From positions 70,678 to 134,677 of the forward strand of contig VCMS01000340.1 of assembly GCA_022539475.1 (NCBI GenBank): a stretch of DNA of 64,000 nt. Reading direction: 5' to 3'. The notes beneath the pieces were generated by a model. It searched no databases, was not told the origin of the DNA, and was given only the letters and a program-made list of their open reading frames with translations. A program made the translations under genes and the position numbers. Shown here in pieces: positions 21,806-32,289 of this stretch. Within the stretch, counting starts at the first letter, position 1, and every line of letters begins with the position of its first letter. Origin of the DNA: Gracilaria domingensis (lineage: Eukaryota; Rhodophyta; Florideophyceae; Gracilariales; Gracilariaceae).

Positions 21806-22591
21806 TGATAGAGGTTGAAGCTGAAAGGGAAGGTTGAAGAAAGGATAGGGGAATGAAGGGAAGTTCGCCAGCTCTGGCTCGGAATTTACTTGGAGGCGCT
21901 CGAGTCACCGCTTATATAGAACTACTTTGCGACACCATCGCACAACTCCAACTCCAAGCAATACCTAAACCACTAGCTAGAGACACTCAATACTACCAAT
22001 CATCTTCTAACATAACATGGTAACACTGCCACACTATCATGACAGCTTACAACAACAAAGCACAACAACGCACAACAGTGCACAACCGTGCACATCAAGT
22101 TACGTGCCTACACATAACCATGACCATGCACAGATTCACATAGTGCCAACACACTGTAATCCGTACACGCCACCATAACAGTTACGTACAAGCTCACCAA
22201 CTAACACGTCACCACAAACTCACTCCAAGTCCTACGTCACCAACAATACCACAGTGTAAACCTCTTGACAGCGCATCTACTCTTCACCATAGTGCCAAAG
22301 TCACACCAAGCTGTCCTACATGTCCACGTACATACGTGTGTACCCTGTGCATCATGTACAGTATGCCCAGTGTATTAGCTACACACGTGTACCCTGGAAA
22401 CAACCCATTAGCGCCACAACACTTGTACGAACCACAATGCATATGACCATTTGCAGTAGCCAATCAGAAGCCCGTTTCACGTTGAGTTTGCGCAGAGGCG
22501 CATATGCGCTTTTCCAACGGCACCCTCCAAAACAGCCCATGCTCCCCAGCACTTTTGGTTTTCAGTGACAGCACAGGGTCAACATCCAACA
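21806..22591 (-). repeat. 5' LTR of element C
   Basis: This 786-bp LTR has TG...CA ends. It contains the palindrome GCGCATATGCGC, a CCAAT box (GATTGGCT in LTR orientation) and a TATA-like TCTATATAAG (complement of bases near 21911-21922). These are placed as expected for the retrotransposon promoter. Confidence 0.92.
21911..21922 (-). promoter_or_regulatory. TATA-like box in copia LTR
   Basis: In LTR orientation the sequence reads TTCTATATAAGCGG, about 110 bases before the LTR end. It is the only TATA-like element in the LTR and is present in the LTRs of elements C (5' copy) and D. In element B's 3' LTR and C's 3' LTR it is altered to TATGTAAG. Confidence 0.55.
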
Positions 22592-24724
22592 CTTCCGAGT
22601 GACGTGACGCCGTTTGAGCTGTGGCATGGACAGAAGCCTGATCTGAGCAATCTGCGTGTGTTTGGTAGCCGTTGCTGGTACAAGGTGGTTGATCACAAGT
22701 TGAAGAAGCTGGAAGAGCGTGCAGTGGAGGCCATCTTCATTGGGTACACTTCAGGCTCCACGGGTACAAGTTGTGGGACAGCCAGAAGAAGAAGGTGATT
22801 GTGTCACGAGATGTGAGGTTTGACGAGTGCTCTGGAACTGAAAGTGACGAGCACTCTGAAGACGAGGACTATGCGGATATCGACTTGGTCGACAAGTCGG
22901 TATCTGCTGAAGCCCCAACCTCCGACACATCCGCCGATCATTCTGAAGATGATCCTTCTGCACCAGCTTCTCATGAGAGTACCACGAATGCCAGTACGGA
23001 TGAAGACACCACACCAGTTCCACAAGATGAGCCGGAAGTGACAGAGACGCAGCCCCTTCGTAGATCCACACGTCAGAGAAAGACGCCATCCTCGTGGTGG
23101 CGTGGTGCCAGTGCTTTCCTTACAGCCAGTGATGATACTCCTTCGTCGTACGGTGACGCAGTGTCACGTCCTGATTCCGAAGCTTGGAAGAAGGCGATGA
23201 AGAGTGAGTACGAGTCATTGATGGAGCATGACACATGGGATCTAGTGCCAAGGCCAGCAGACAGCAACGTGATTTCGTCCAAGTGGGTGTATGTACAAAG
23301 TATGAGGCTTCGTCATCTGGTGAACCGACAGTGCGTTACAAGGCTCGTGTGGTTGCAAGAGGCTTCCTGCAGATCGAGGGTGTGGACTTCTCAGAGACTT
23401 ATGCACCTGTGGTGAAGTTCACATCCATCAGAATGATCCTGTCAGTGACTGCCGTACGAGACTTCCACTTGCACCAGATGGATGTGAAGACTGCCTTTCT
23501 GAACGGTGACCTTGACGAGACAGTGTACATGGAGCAGCCAATGGGATTCACACAGCAGGGAAAGAGGACTTGGTGTGCCGACTGAAGAAAGCGATCTATG
23601 GGCTTAGACAAGCACCAAGACAGTGGCACGCCAAGATATACGCCTTCCTTGTTGGTGAAATGCACCTCAAGCCGAATGACGCAGACGAGTGTGTCTACAC
23701 CGGGATCATACTGGGTTTCTTGGTTATCATTGCTCTGTATGTTGACGACTTGCTGATTGCGAGTCCGAGCATGAAAACCGTGGAACGTGTGAAGGCAGAG
23801 CTGTCAAGTCGTTTCCGCATGAAGGACCTCAAAGAAGCTCGCATGGTTCTTGGATTTGAAATCCATCGAGACAGAACCAAGCGAGAGCTGTACTTGACTC
23901 AGTCAGCGTACACGAACAAGGTCCTGGAGCGATTTGGCATGCAGCTGTCGAAACCCGTTGACACTCCTATGGAGTGCGGTGTGGACTTGTCTGTTGAGGA
24001 GGAAGTGCTCACGCATGTACCGTATCGTCAGGCGATTGGCTGCCTCATGTATCTCTCTGTGGGAACTCGTCCAGACATCTCATATGCTGTGGCTAAGCTG
24101 GCCAAGTATGTTGAGAAGCCGGGAAACACTCACTGGAAGGCGGTCAAGCGTGTTCTTCGCTACCTCAATGGCACTACCACGTTCGGGTTGACGTATGGCT
24201 CCAGCACCGATTTGCAACTGCACGGCTATGTGGACTCTGACTGGGCTGGCGATGTTGCCAACCGCAAGTCCACTAGTGGATACTTGTTCATGATGTGCGG
24301 TGGTGCTGTGTCGTGGTCGTCTCGTCAACAGGAGGTAGTTGCTCTGTCGAGTGCAGAGGCTGAGTACGTGAGCTTGTGCTCTGGCACCAAGGAGGCGATC
24401 TGGCTTAGGCGACTTTGGAACGGCATTGGCAGTGTGATTGGCATGGAAGCAGACGGGTCTGTGAAGCTGCTGGTTGAACCAACTCCCATGTATGTTGACA
24501 ACCAGGGCAGCATTGACCTTGCTCGAAATGGAGTGGTGAACAGGCGAACCAAGCATATTGAAATTCGGTTCCACTTCACTCGAGAAGCTCTGCAGGCCAA
24601 GTCGATTGTGCTGTTCTACTGCCCGACGGATTCCATGGTTGCCGACATGCTGAATAAGCCGCTTGCGCGAGTGAAGCACGAGAGGTTCCGCGAAGCCGGT
24701 GGTGTGATCCACATAGAAGTTTGA
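22592..24724 (+). pseudogene. Copia pol C-terminal part, element B, three frameshifts
   Basis: Compared with element C, single or few-base losses shift the frame near 22755 (integrase tail), 23298 (before KYEASSSGEP) and 23572 (after MGFTQQGK). From 23570 to 24724 the frame is open and carries YGLRQAPRQW, LYVDDLLIAS and the whole RNase H with DSDWAGD, SSAEAEY and DNQGS, ending IHIEV. With the nonsense codon in gag and the nested insertion, the element cannot encode its polyprotein. Confidence 0.9.
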
Positions 24725-24733
24725 AGTCAGTGA

Positions 24734-24744
24734 CAGAGGGGGGG
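24734..24744 (+). promoter_or_regulatory. Polypurine tract, element B
   Basis: CAGAGGGGGGG lies immediately before the 3' LTR start TGTTGGAT, the standard position for plus-strand priming. The same tract precedes the 3' LTRs of elements 1 and C. Confidence 0.85.
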
Positions 24745-25518
24745 TGTTGGATGTTGACCCTGTGCTGTCACTGAAAACCAAAAGTGCTGGGAGCATGGGC
24801 TGTTTTGGAGGGTGCCGTTGGAAAAGCGCATATGCGCCTCTGCGCAAACTCAACGTGAAACGGGCTTCTGATTGGCTACTGCAAATGGTCATATGCATTG
24901 TGGTTGTACAAGTGTTGTGGCGCTAATGGGTTGTTTCCGGGGTACACGTGTGTAGCTAGTACACTGGGCATACTGTACATGATGCACAGGGTACACACGT
25001 ATGTACGTGGACATGTAGGACAGCTTGATGTGACTTTGGCACTATGGTGAAGAGTAGATGCGCTGTCAAGAGGTTTACACTGTAGTATTGTTGGTGACGT
25101 AGGACTTGGAGTGAGTTTGTGGTGACGTGTTAGTTGGTGAGCTTGTACGTAACTGTTATGGTGGCGTGTACGGATTACAGTGTGTTGGCACTATGTGAAT
25201 CTGTGCATGGTCATGGTTATGTGTAGGCACGTAACTTGATGTGCACGGTTGTGCGTTGTTGTGCTTTGTTGTTGTAAGCTGTCATGATAGTGTGGCAGTG
25301 TTACCATGTTATGTTAGAAGATGATTGGTAGTATTGAGTGTCTCTAGCTAGTGGTTTAGGTATTGCTTGGAGTTGGAGTTGTGCGATGGTTGCGCAAAGT
25401 AGTTCTATGTAAGCGGTGACTCGAGCACCTCCAAGTAAATTCCGAGCTAGAGCTGGCGAACTTCCCTTCATTCCCCTATCCTTTCTTCAACCTTCCCTTT
25501 CAGCTTCAACCTCTATCA
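24745..25518 (+). repeat. 3' LTR of element B
   Basis: Complete 774-bp family-1 LTR, TGTTGGAT...CTCTATCA. The palindrome GCGCATATGCGC is at 24826-24837 and the CCAAT box (ATTGG) at 24871-24875. Confidence 0.92.
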
Positions 25519-25747
25519 ACCCTCCGGGTAGGAAACGATTTCTGCAGTCTACCTCCTCCTGCGTTCCAGGAGAAGGCGCGTTGCTCTCTACGAGGCGTCC
25601 AAAAGATGGTTAATGACCAAAGATATGTCTTCACCACTTAACCCAATCTGGCCTCTTGCAAGAACTTGCGCGACCTCGAAACTGCAGCTACCATGACAAA
25701 CCAAGGTACGCTCCTAACGAGCAGACAATAATGCCCACACGCGGCCT

Positions 25748-26666
25748 TGTTAGAGGTTATAGCTGGGATCGGAAAGTTGACATGGGAAGGATGGGGGGAT
25801 GCAAGGGAAGTTCGCCAGCTCTGGCTCAGATTTACTTGGAGGTGCTTGAGTCACAACTTATATACCACTTCTTCGCTACTCTATCATGCGACTCCAACTC
25901 TGACCAACATGCAACTCACTAACCAGAGACACTCAATACTACCAATCATCTACAGACATAACATGGTAACAGTGCCGAACTGCTTACAACAGTAATGCAC
26001 AACAATGCACACCAATGTAGTAGCCATACACGTCCCTGACAGTGTACGGACACATTTCGACAGCACACCACAAGCACCACACATCGATGCAGTCAACAAT
26101 ATGACAGCAGACCATAGCAACGCGACCATGCATACACACAATGCAACACCTCACCATTATGACCAGACATGCTTACGGAACATGACACCACACTTCACGT
26201 GCTGCTTGCACGCTGTAATCCGTACACGACACCGTAATGTGTACGTGCCATGTACCCAAGTCCCACATCATCAACAAGTACCTGTAAACCAGATGACGTC
26301 AGTCACTCAGCTGCAACATGTTCCATTCATCCACACACACACATTTGCATGTAGCACAACTCAAACATGGTGTAAACTTCACAACACTGACAGTGCTGCA
26401 ACCTGTACCATGTGTTCATATACATAGCCTTGCAACCTGTATTCCATGACCACTGTACAACCTGTCATCGTTGTACCTTGTGGTCATCCCAGCTGAACGA
26501 CAGCATTCCAATATAGCCGTAAACGTTCAACCCATACTGAGTATACCACACAGCAACATAGTATACCAAACAGAACAACATCAATCTCGCTTTCACATAG
26601 CAAGGTACCATTCTAGACTTCACCCATCTCAGCTGCTTGATGTCAGTGACAGCATGACTTCCAAAA
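25748..26666 (-). repeat. Family-2 solo LTR with GGCCT target duplication
   Basis: This 919-bp LTR lies in the leader of element D. It starts TGTTAGAGGTTATAGCTGG and ends ATGACTTCCAAAA, where the expected ending is CCAACA. GGCCT is repeated exactly on both sides (25743-25747 and 26667-26671), and the undisturbed leader has a single GCGGCCTGATCC there. No internal domain remains, so it formed by LTR-LTR recombination. Confidence 0.9.
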
Positions 26667-27428
26667 GGCCTGATCCTGAAAAGGAGGTCAGCCTTCGGTA
26701 CGTCGCCTCCCCGCTCAACCGAGGTTGCACGGATCAAAAGCTCGTTTCGGTTTGCCTTCACCACAGGTCAAGAACCCGACACAAAGTCAGGTCAACAACA
26801 ACAAAGGTGAGCCACCCAAGTCCAACAGTGCGTCACGGCACCCCGTCCACTTCAGCACTCGCGGTACTACCAGGTCTTCCGACCGACACCGTTATCCGCC
26901 CCGAAGGACCGGTGGGAGCCCGCTAGACAGCACGTCCGCTTTGGTTCAAGCCGCCAGACTAACGTCCCCGATTGCTCGGATCAACCGCTTGTCGCTGGAC
27001 CTCAGATGACAACCCCAAACGCTGAGCAAACACAGTGCACAGACTTCAACAACTGCTGAGCACACACGCAGTGCACAGACTTCAACAACGAACGGTCCTC
27101 AACCTCTCGGATCAGAACCCGCAACACGACGCGGGGATCCCAACAATAACGACAGAGGGAGACCAAACGAAACGGATAGCGATCGACAACACGGGCAACA
27201 ACGAGCGCCCAAACACAATAACGATACAGAATCAACGTCAAACCACTACCAACACAACGCCCTCAGGGAGGAACGCAAGACCGAAAGGAGAAGATCAACA
27301 CCAACCAACAACACGGTCAACACACCCGACGCAACGACGAAGAGAACGAGAAAGGAAAACAGCGAAGCGGGTGAACGGCGGTGAGGGAGAGCGGCTATAG
27401 AGGAACGATAACGGCAGAGGTCAGCGGG

Positions 27429-27443
27429 GCTGGGCCCATAACC
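27429..27443 (-). promoter_or_regulatory. Primer-binding site, element D
   Basis: GGTTATGGGCCCAGC directly follows the 5' LTR end in element orientation. It is identical to that of element C although the surrounding leader has diverged, which supports functional constraint on pairing with the initiator tRNA-Met anticodon arm. Confidence 0.85.
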
Positions 27444-28230
27444 TGATGTAGGTTATAGCTGGAAAGGGAAGGTTGAGAGAAAGGATGGGGGGAATGAAGG
27501 GAATTTCGCCAGCTCTGGCTCGGAATTTACTTGGAGGTGCTCGAGTCACCGCTTATATAGAACTACTTTGCGCAACCATCGCAAACATCCAACTCCAACC
27601 AATACCTAAACCACTAGCTAGAGACACTCAATACTACCAATCATCTCCTAACATAACATGCTAACACTCCCACACTATCATGGCAGCTTACAACAACAAA
27701 GCACAACAACACACAACAGTGCACATCCGTGCACATCAAGTTACGTGCCTACACATAACCATGACCATGCACAGATTCACATAGTGCCAACACACTGTAA
27801 TCCCTACACCACACCATAACAGTTACGTACAAGCTCACCAACAACACTTCACCACAAACTCACTCCAAGTCCTACGTCACCAACAACACCACACTGTAAT
27901 CCTCTTGACACCGCATCAACTCTTCACCATAGTGCCCAAGTTACACCAAGCTGTCCTACATGTCCACGTACATACGTGTGTACCCTGTGCATCATGTACA
28001 GTATGCCCAGTGTACTAGCTACACACGTGTACCCCGGACACAACCCATTAGCGCCACAACACTTGTACGAACTACAATGCATATGACCATTTGCAGTAGC
28101 CAATCAGAACCCGTTTCACGTTGAGTTTGTGCAGAGGCGCATATGCGCTTTTCCAACGGCACCCTCCAAAACAGCCCATGCTCCCCAGCACTTTTGGTTT
28201 TCAGTGACAGCACAGGGTCAACATCCAACA
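27444..28230 (-). repeat. 5' LTR of element D
   Basis: This 787-bp LTR with TG...CA ends is more diverged than the other family-1 LTRs. It ends at ATCCAACA directly against coding sequence of the FPL-domain gene. Confidence 0.9.
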
Positions 28231-31200
28231 CACTTTGATGTGGAACAGCTCACAGATGCTAGTGCTCAACGTTGTTCCTTCGAACAGTTGCAAAACGCCC
28301 TCAGAGACCTGGCTCAGGTTATGGTTTGGGCCGATCAACACCAACCTTCGTGATTAGATTCGTTTTTGGAGCTTTCTACCATGCCTCTTCTCGTCACCTG
28401 TTAGAGCAAGACGCAGCAGCTTCAAATTTACCAACGTGAGCGGCTTGCAAACGGAAGGGAACAGCATGGTGATGCTGAAAATGCGATGACCGGAAATACC
28501 AAGATTATGTCTGAGGACGTCAACGCTTCTGATGCGATACAAACTGAACCAGAAAAGGATCAATTTGTTCACGAGAACAAGACGGAAGACGAGAACGCTC
28601 CTCCTGCAAGTCCAGGTGATGATGAACAACTCGACGAGGGTCATACGCAGGTAATGGAAAGTGATGAGCAACAACGTGACAAGCAAGCAAATGGAATTAC
28701 CGAGCATAGTAATGGGTTCGCGACCGACATGAATGAGTTCGTGCCATCAAAAGTTCAATCCCAAGTTTTGCAGGCCATTTCCATTATGGTTCAGAGTGTA
28801 TCGAGACGTCACTCGCTTCTCTGCTTGTTCGCTTCTGGTCATATAAATGCCGTGTTGTCGTTTGACTTCTCATTTGACGAGGAGATGATTTCGGCCTTTA
28901 TATCCACTGTGAAGACGATAACGATCTGTTGGAAGTCATGCTGTCATTGACATCAAGCAGTTGAGATGTGTGGACTCTAGAATGGTACCTTAGTATGTGA
29001 AACCGAGATTGATGTTGTTCTGTTTGGTATACCATGTTGCTGTATGGTATACTCAGTATGGGTTGAACGTTTATGTCTACATTGGAATGCTGTCGTTCAG
29101 CTGGGATGACCAAAAGATACAACGATGACAGGTTGTACAGTGGTCATGGAGCACAGGTTGCAAGGCTATGCATGTGAACACATGGTACAGGTTGCAGCAC
29201 TGTCAGTGTTGTGAAGTCTACATCATGCTTGGGTGGTGCTACATGCACATATGCGTGTATGGTGAATGGAACATGTTGCAGCTGAGTGACTGACGTCATC
29301 TGGTTTACAGGTACTTGTTGATGATGTGGGACTTAGGTGTCTGGCACGTACACATTACGGTGTCGTGTACGGACTACAGCGTGGAAGCAACACGTGACGT
29401 GTGGTGTGGGGTTCCGTAAGCATGTCTGGTCATGATGGTGAGGTGTTGCATTGTGTGTATGCATGGTCGCGTTGCTATGGTCTGCTGTCATATTGTTGAG
29501 TGCATTGATGTGTGGTGCCTGTGGTGTGCTGTCAAAATGTGTCGGTACACTGTCAGGGACGTGCATGGCTACTACATTGCTGTGCATTGTTGTGCATTGT
29601 TGTGCACTGCTGTGCAGTACTGTACGGAATTGTTGTGCACTGTTGTGCACTGTTGTGCGTTGTTGTGCACTGCTGTTGTAAGCAGTTTGGGACTGTTACC
29701 ATGTTATGTCTGTAGATGATTGGTAGTATTGAGTGTCTCTGGTTAGTGAGTTGCATGTTGGTCAGAGTTGGAGTGGCATGATGGAGTAGCGAAGAAGTGC
29801 TATATAAGTTGTGACTCAAGCACCTCCAAGTAAAGATGAGCCAGAGCTGGCGAACTTCCCTTGCATCCCCCAATCCTTCCTCATGTCAACTTTCTGATCC
29901 CAGCTATAACCTCTAACACGATCCGACTGGATCGCGATCTGCTGCAACTGTTCTTTGATCCTGTCCGAAACAGTTTTCTCCTCTACCACGCTGTGACAAA
30001 GTTCTACAGCCACCATGAGTCGATGGTGAGCATAGCGATTCGCAATATCACACTTGCTATTTATGCGATTGGCGACCCCGAGGCATTGAAATACGCTGCT
30101 CGAGATGAACAGAACTACTTGGTTAATACCGTCCACTTCCTTTCGAGGATATGTGGCAGTGTAGCAAGAGCATTTGAACTTCTTCTGGACGACGGTCGAG
30201 AGGTGCGAAGAACAAGGACAAGAACTGGCATTTTTCGTCGCAAAGTGATAGTGTCAGATGTTACGGATAGATTGGAAGAGATTGAGAACATTTGCTCATA
30301 TCTGAATGATGTATGTGTGATCTCGAACGATATACTGTGCCCTGTGCTGGTACTGTTAACATCGACTCGTTTCATTTCCCCTTTCTTTCTACCTTTAGCG
30401 TCACTGGCGTCCCCGGAAGCTGTTCGTGCACGAAACAAGCTGTGGAGGTTGGGAAACAGACAGAAGAAAACATTGCAAAAGACTGCTTTGGCTTCGTTCG
30501 ATGCTGCGGCGCGTTGGCTGCTTTTATCCTGTATTCTCAAGAGTTTTCGATCTTCGGTTATGGCTGAAAGCGTCAGTCGAGAACTTCGGCGATTCTGCAA
30601 CGATTTTGACCAAAGGAGCATTTTGCATGCGCTTAAGGCCATGGCCTCCGATATTCCTGGAACAGAACGAGTCACTTTCGTCGCTCTGTGTACAATTGAA
30701 GCTTTCATCGAGTGTGAAAGTGTTGGGAAGCACTTTCTGTATGAGTTCAAGTACGACTTTCGGGTGGAAGACCCGAATCGGAATGGACACGATGAACTTG
30801 CATATCCGAGGTTGAGCTTTCTGGATTTGGAAGCTCCACATCAAGATGACCTTGAACCTAGTCATGATGAACCTATGCTGATGACTTTATCCGAATTCGA
30901 AGCTCCGCGAACACCCTCTAACTCCTTACCATCCACTCTTGACCGTAAAACCGCTTTCTCGGATGGAACATTAACTCCAACTGTGCCAAGCAGAGCCATA
31001 TCCAGCGCAAGCCTTTCCAGTGAGCTGAGTAGTAGTATAACTGAACGGACAGGCAGTGAGGGAATTCTATTCTCATTCCAAATGGGAGAAGCAACACTTC
31101 GTGAAGCTCTTTCTTCCATTATACTGATTGTGAGAAGGCGTGAAATAAGATCAATGCGGGTGCTACATGCAATCACCAGGATCATGACGGCCATTGAGGC

Positions 31201-31700
31201 CAAACGCAGGAGCGCGGCTTTTGCGTGGAGGTATGTAAGACTGTGTTAGACGAACTGGCCAATCTGATGCAATCTGTGTTGCGCGACAAGCGGAGATTGA
31301 TTGTGTGCATCGAGCGTATGTTTGAGAGTTTCCGCAGAGCTGCGTCATCGAACCATGGCATGTACAGCGATCCACTCAAACTGGAGGACGTGATGTTGCT
31401 CGATCATGTGCTCTGATGGCGTCAATGTTTCCCAAAGGTACTGGAAAGAGGAGGGCTTTGTTCGATGATGCTATTGTACTAACTGAAATCGAAGATTCGG
31501 ATACGTTTTTCGTGATGATGTACGCTTACGAAAGATCTTTGGGCGATGCGGGCATAACGACTTTACCAAAACTGGTGCTGCAGGCACGAGATATTTTATT
31601 AGAGTATAACTTGCCTGATTCATACCTTGACAAGCGAGACGCACTGATGAGTTTTGCAGAAGTGGTATCGCAACATGGTGAAATAGAGTTAAAAACCTGA
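28231..31700 (+). pseudogene. CLEC16A/TT9-like FPL-domain gene, disrupted
   Basis: The conceptual protein resembles the N-terminal FPL domain of the CLEC16A (human), Ema/GOP-1 (animal) and TT9 (plant) family of endosome-lysosome trafficking and autophagy proteins. Visible matches are an LRDLAQVMVWADQ-like helix, INAVLSFDFSFDEEMISAFIS, and after a solo LTR, FYSHHESMVSIAIRNITL and the SYLNDVCVISND segment. The 5' end is cut by copia element D at 28230. TGA at 28351 and TAG at 28402 interrupt the first part. A family-2 solo LTR (28927-29918) splits the FPL domain, yet the frame on either side is continuous once the LTR and one target copy are discounted. Later frame changes occur near 31233 and 31415, and the last piece ends at 31700. 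Introns could explain some breaks, but no clear splice signals were seen. Confidence 0.8.
28927..29918 (+). repeat. Family-2 solo LTR in FPL gene, CGATC target duplication
   Basis: A complete 992-bp LTR runs from TGTTGGAAGTCATGCTG to AACCTCTAACA. CGATC flanks it on both sides (28922-28926 and 29919-29923). It has a TATA-like CTATATAAG near 29801 and a TGTTGTGCAC-type tandem array at about 29575-29685. It inserted into a coding exon of the FPL gene in the same orientation. Confidence 0.93.
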
Positions 31701-31831
31701 GCTCGTGTGTTGTTAGCTGCGTTATGAAGACCGATAAAACGTACTGCCAACAGTTCAGTTACTTCTTTAAGGAGGCGAGAGGAACCTAGCACGAAAATAG
31801 CATAGGTAATGAAAAAACCAAAGTGCTTCGC

Positions 31832-32219
31832 TTACAAAAGGTTTTGACAATTAGAACAGTTGGAAGACGGGCAAGTCCATTGCATCTTGGTGTCGAACGA
31901 CTGCGGTGGCTGAATCCTCGACAAACACATGATGCCCGGCATAAACCAAATGAGAAACACAAGGCCAACCAACAGCTCCGCCAACTGCGTATAGGTCAGC
32001 TTCGGATGATACAGCTTCCTTGCATATTGAGATGCAGGCGCATCAGCATAGGCACCCTTGTCGGCGGCAGCGGCGTCTGCCGCATCATTGTCAGCATTAG
32101 CTGCGTCTGCAATCTCCGCCTCGGGGGCGTCCGCTGCCTCGACATCGTTCGCCGGCGGCGCGGCGTCGGCGGCGTCAGCGGCGTCAGCGGCGTCGTCGTC
32201 AGCTTCCGCACGGTCTTCT
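31832..32219 (-). CDS. Acidic Ala/Asp-rich protein with C-terminal membrane segment (partial)
   Basis: A minus-strand frame reads from about 32219 to a TAA at 31832-31834. Its first 60 residues are Ala/Asp/Glu-rich (DDDAADAADAADAA, then EAADAPEAEIADAAN). A segment QYARKLYHPKLTYTQLAELL follows, then a hydrophobic helix (LVGLVFLIWFMPGIMCL) and a Cys-containing tail (TCPSSNCSNC). No ATG begins the frame and a stop lies just upstream at 32225. A CAG at 32220-32222 could be a splice acceptor, so this may be a terminal exon. No family is recognised. It would place an acidic tail on one side of a membrane. Confidence 0.45.
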
Positions 32220-32240
32220 GCCCATCAGACGGCAACATTA

Positions 32241-32286
32241 CCACGCTACAAACCACGCGCGCGACGCGACACGGTTTGTAGCGTGG
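32241..32286. repeat. 14-bp perfect inverted repeat (hairpin)
   Basis: CCACGCTACAAACC (32241-32254) and GGTTTGTAGCGTGG (32273-32286) are exact complements around an 18-base CG-rich centre that can pair further. It sits just upstream, on the minus strand, of the acidic ORF. Confidence 0.8.
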
Positions 32287-32289
32287 CCA

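Larger units (their letters stand above)
15732..22591 (-). mobile_element. Copia element C, full length, nested in element B
   Basis: This 6860-bp minus-strand element has both LTRs (785 and 786 bp, nearly identical), a primer-binding site, leader, gag-pol and polypurine tract. It lies in the integrase coding region of element B with a 5-bp target duplication. Near-identity of the LTRs suggests recent insertion. Gag and the protease/early integrase region carry frameshifts near 19970, 19760 and 19290, but the downstream 834 codons of pol are open. Confidence 0.93.
22592..25518 (+). mobile_element. Copia element B, right part (integrase tail to 3' LTR)
   Basis: Element B resumes exactly after the CTTCC target copy, with the codons for LPSDVTPFELWHG. 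It continues through RT and RNase H to a polypurine tract and a complete 774-bp 3' LTR. It ends against the leader of element D without a recognisable target duplication. Confidence 0.92.
25519..28230 (-). mobile_element. Copia element D remnant (leader and 5' LTR)
   Basis: This is an older minus-strand family-1 element of which only the leader (25519-27428), primer-binding site (27429-27443) and 5' LTR (27444-28230, 787 bp) remain. It is visibly more diverged from B and C than they are from each other. A family-2 solo LTR (25748-26666) splits the leader. Its right end abuts the FPL-domain gene at 28231. Everything downstream of the leader has been lost at the junction with element B. Confidence 0.85.

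Noticed and set aside
15732..28230. Repeated blocks considered as a CRISPR array or tandem array
   Set aside because: The repeats are LTRs of 774-787 bp with TG...CA ends, polypurine tracts and target duplications.
28927..29918. LTR read as an intron of the FPL gene
   Set aside because: It has LTR ends and a CGATC target duplication, without GT...AG borders at the frame junction. RNA data could still overturn this.
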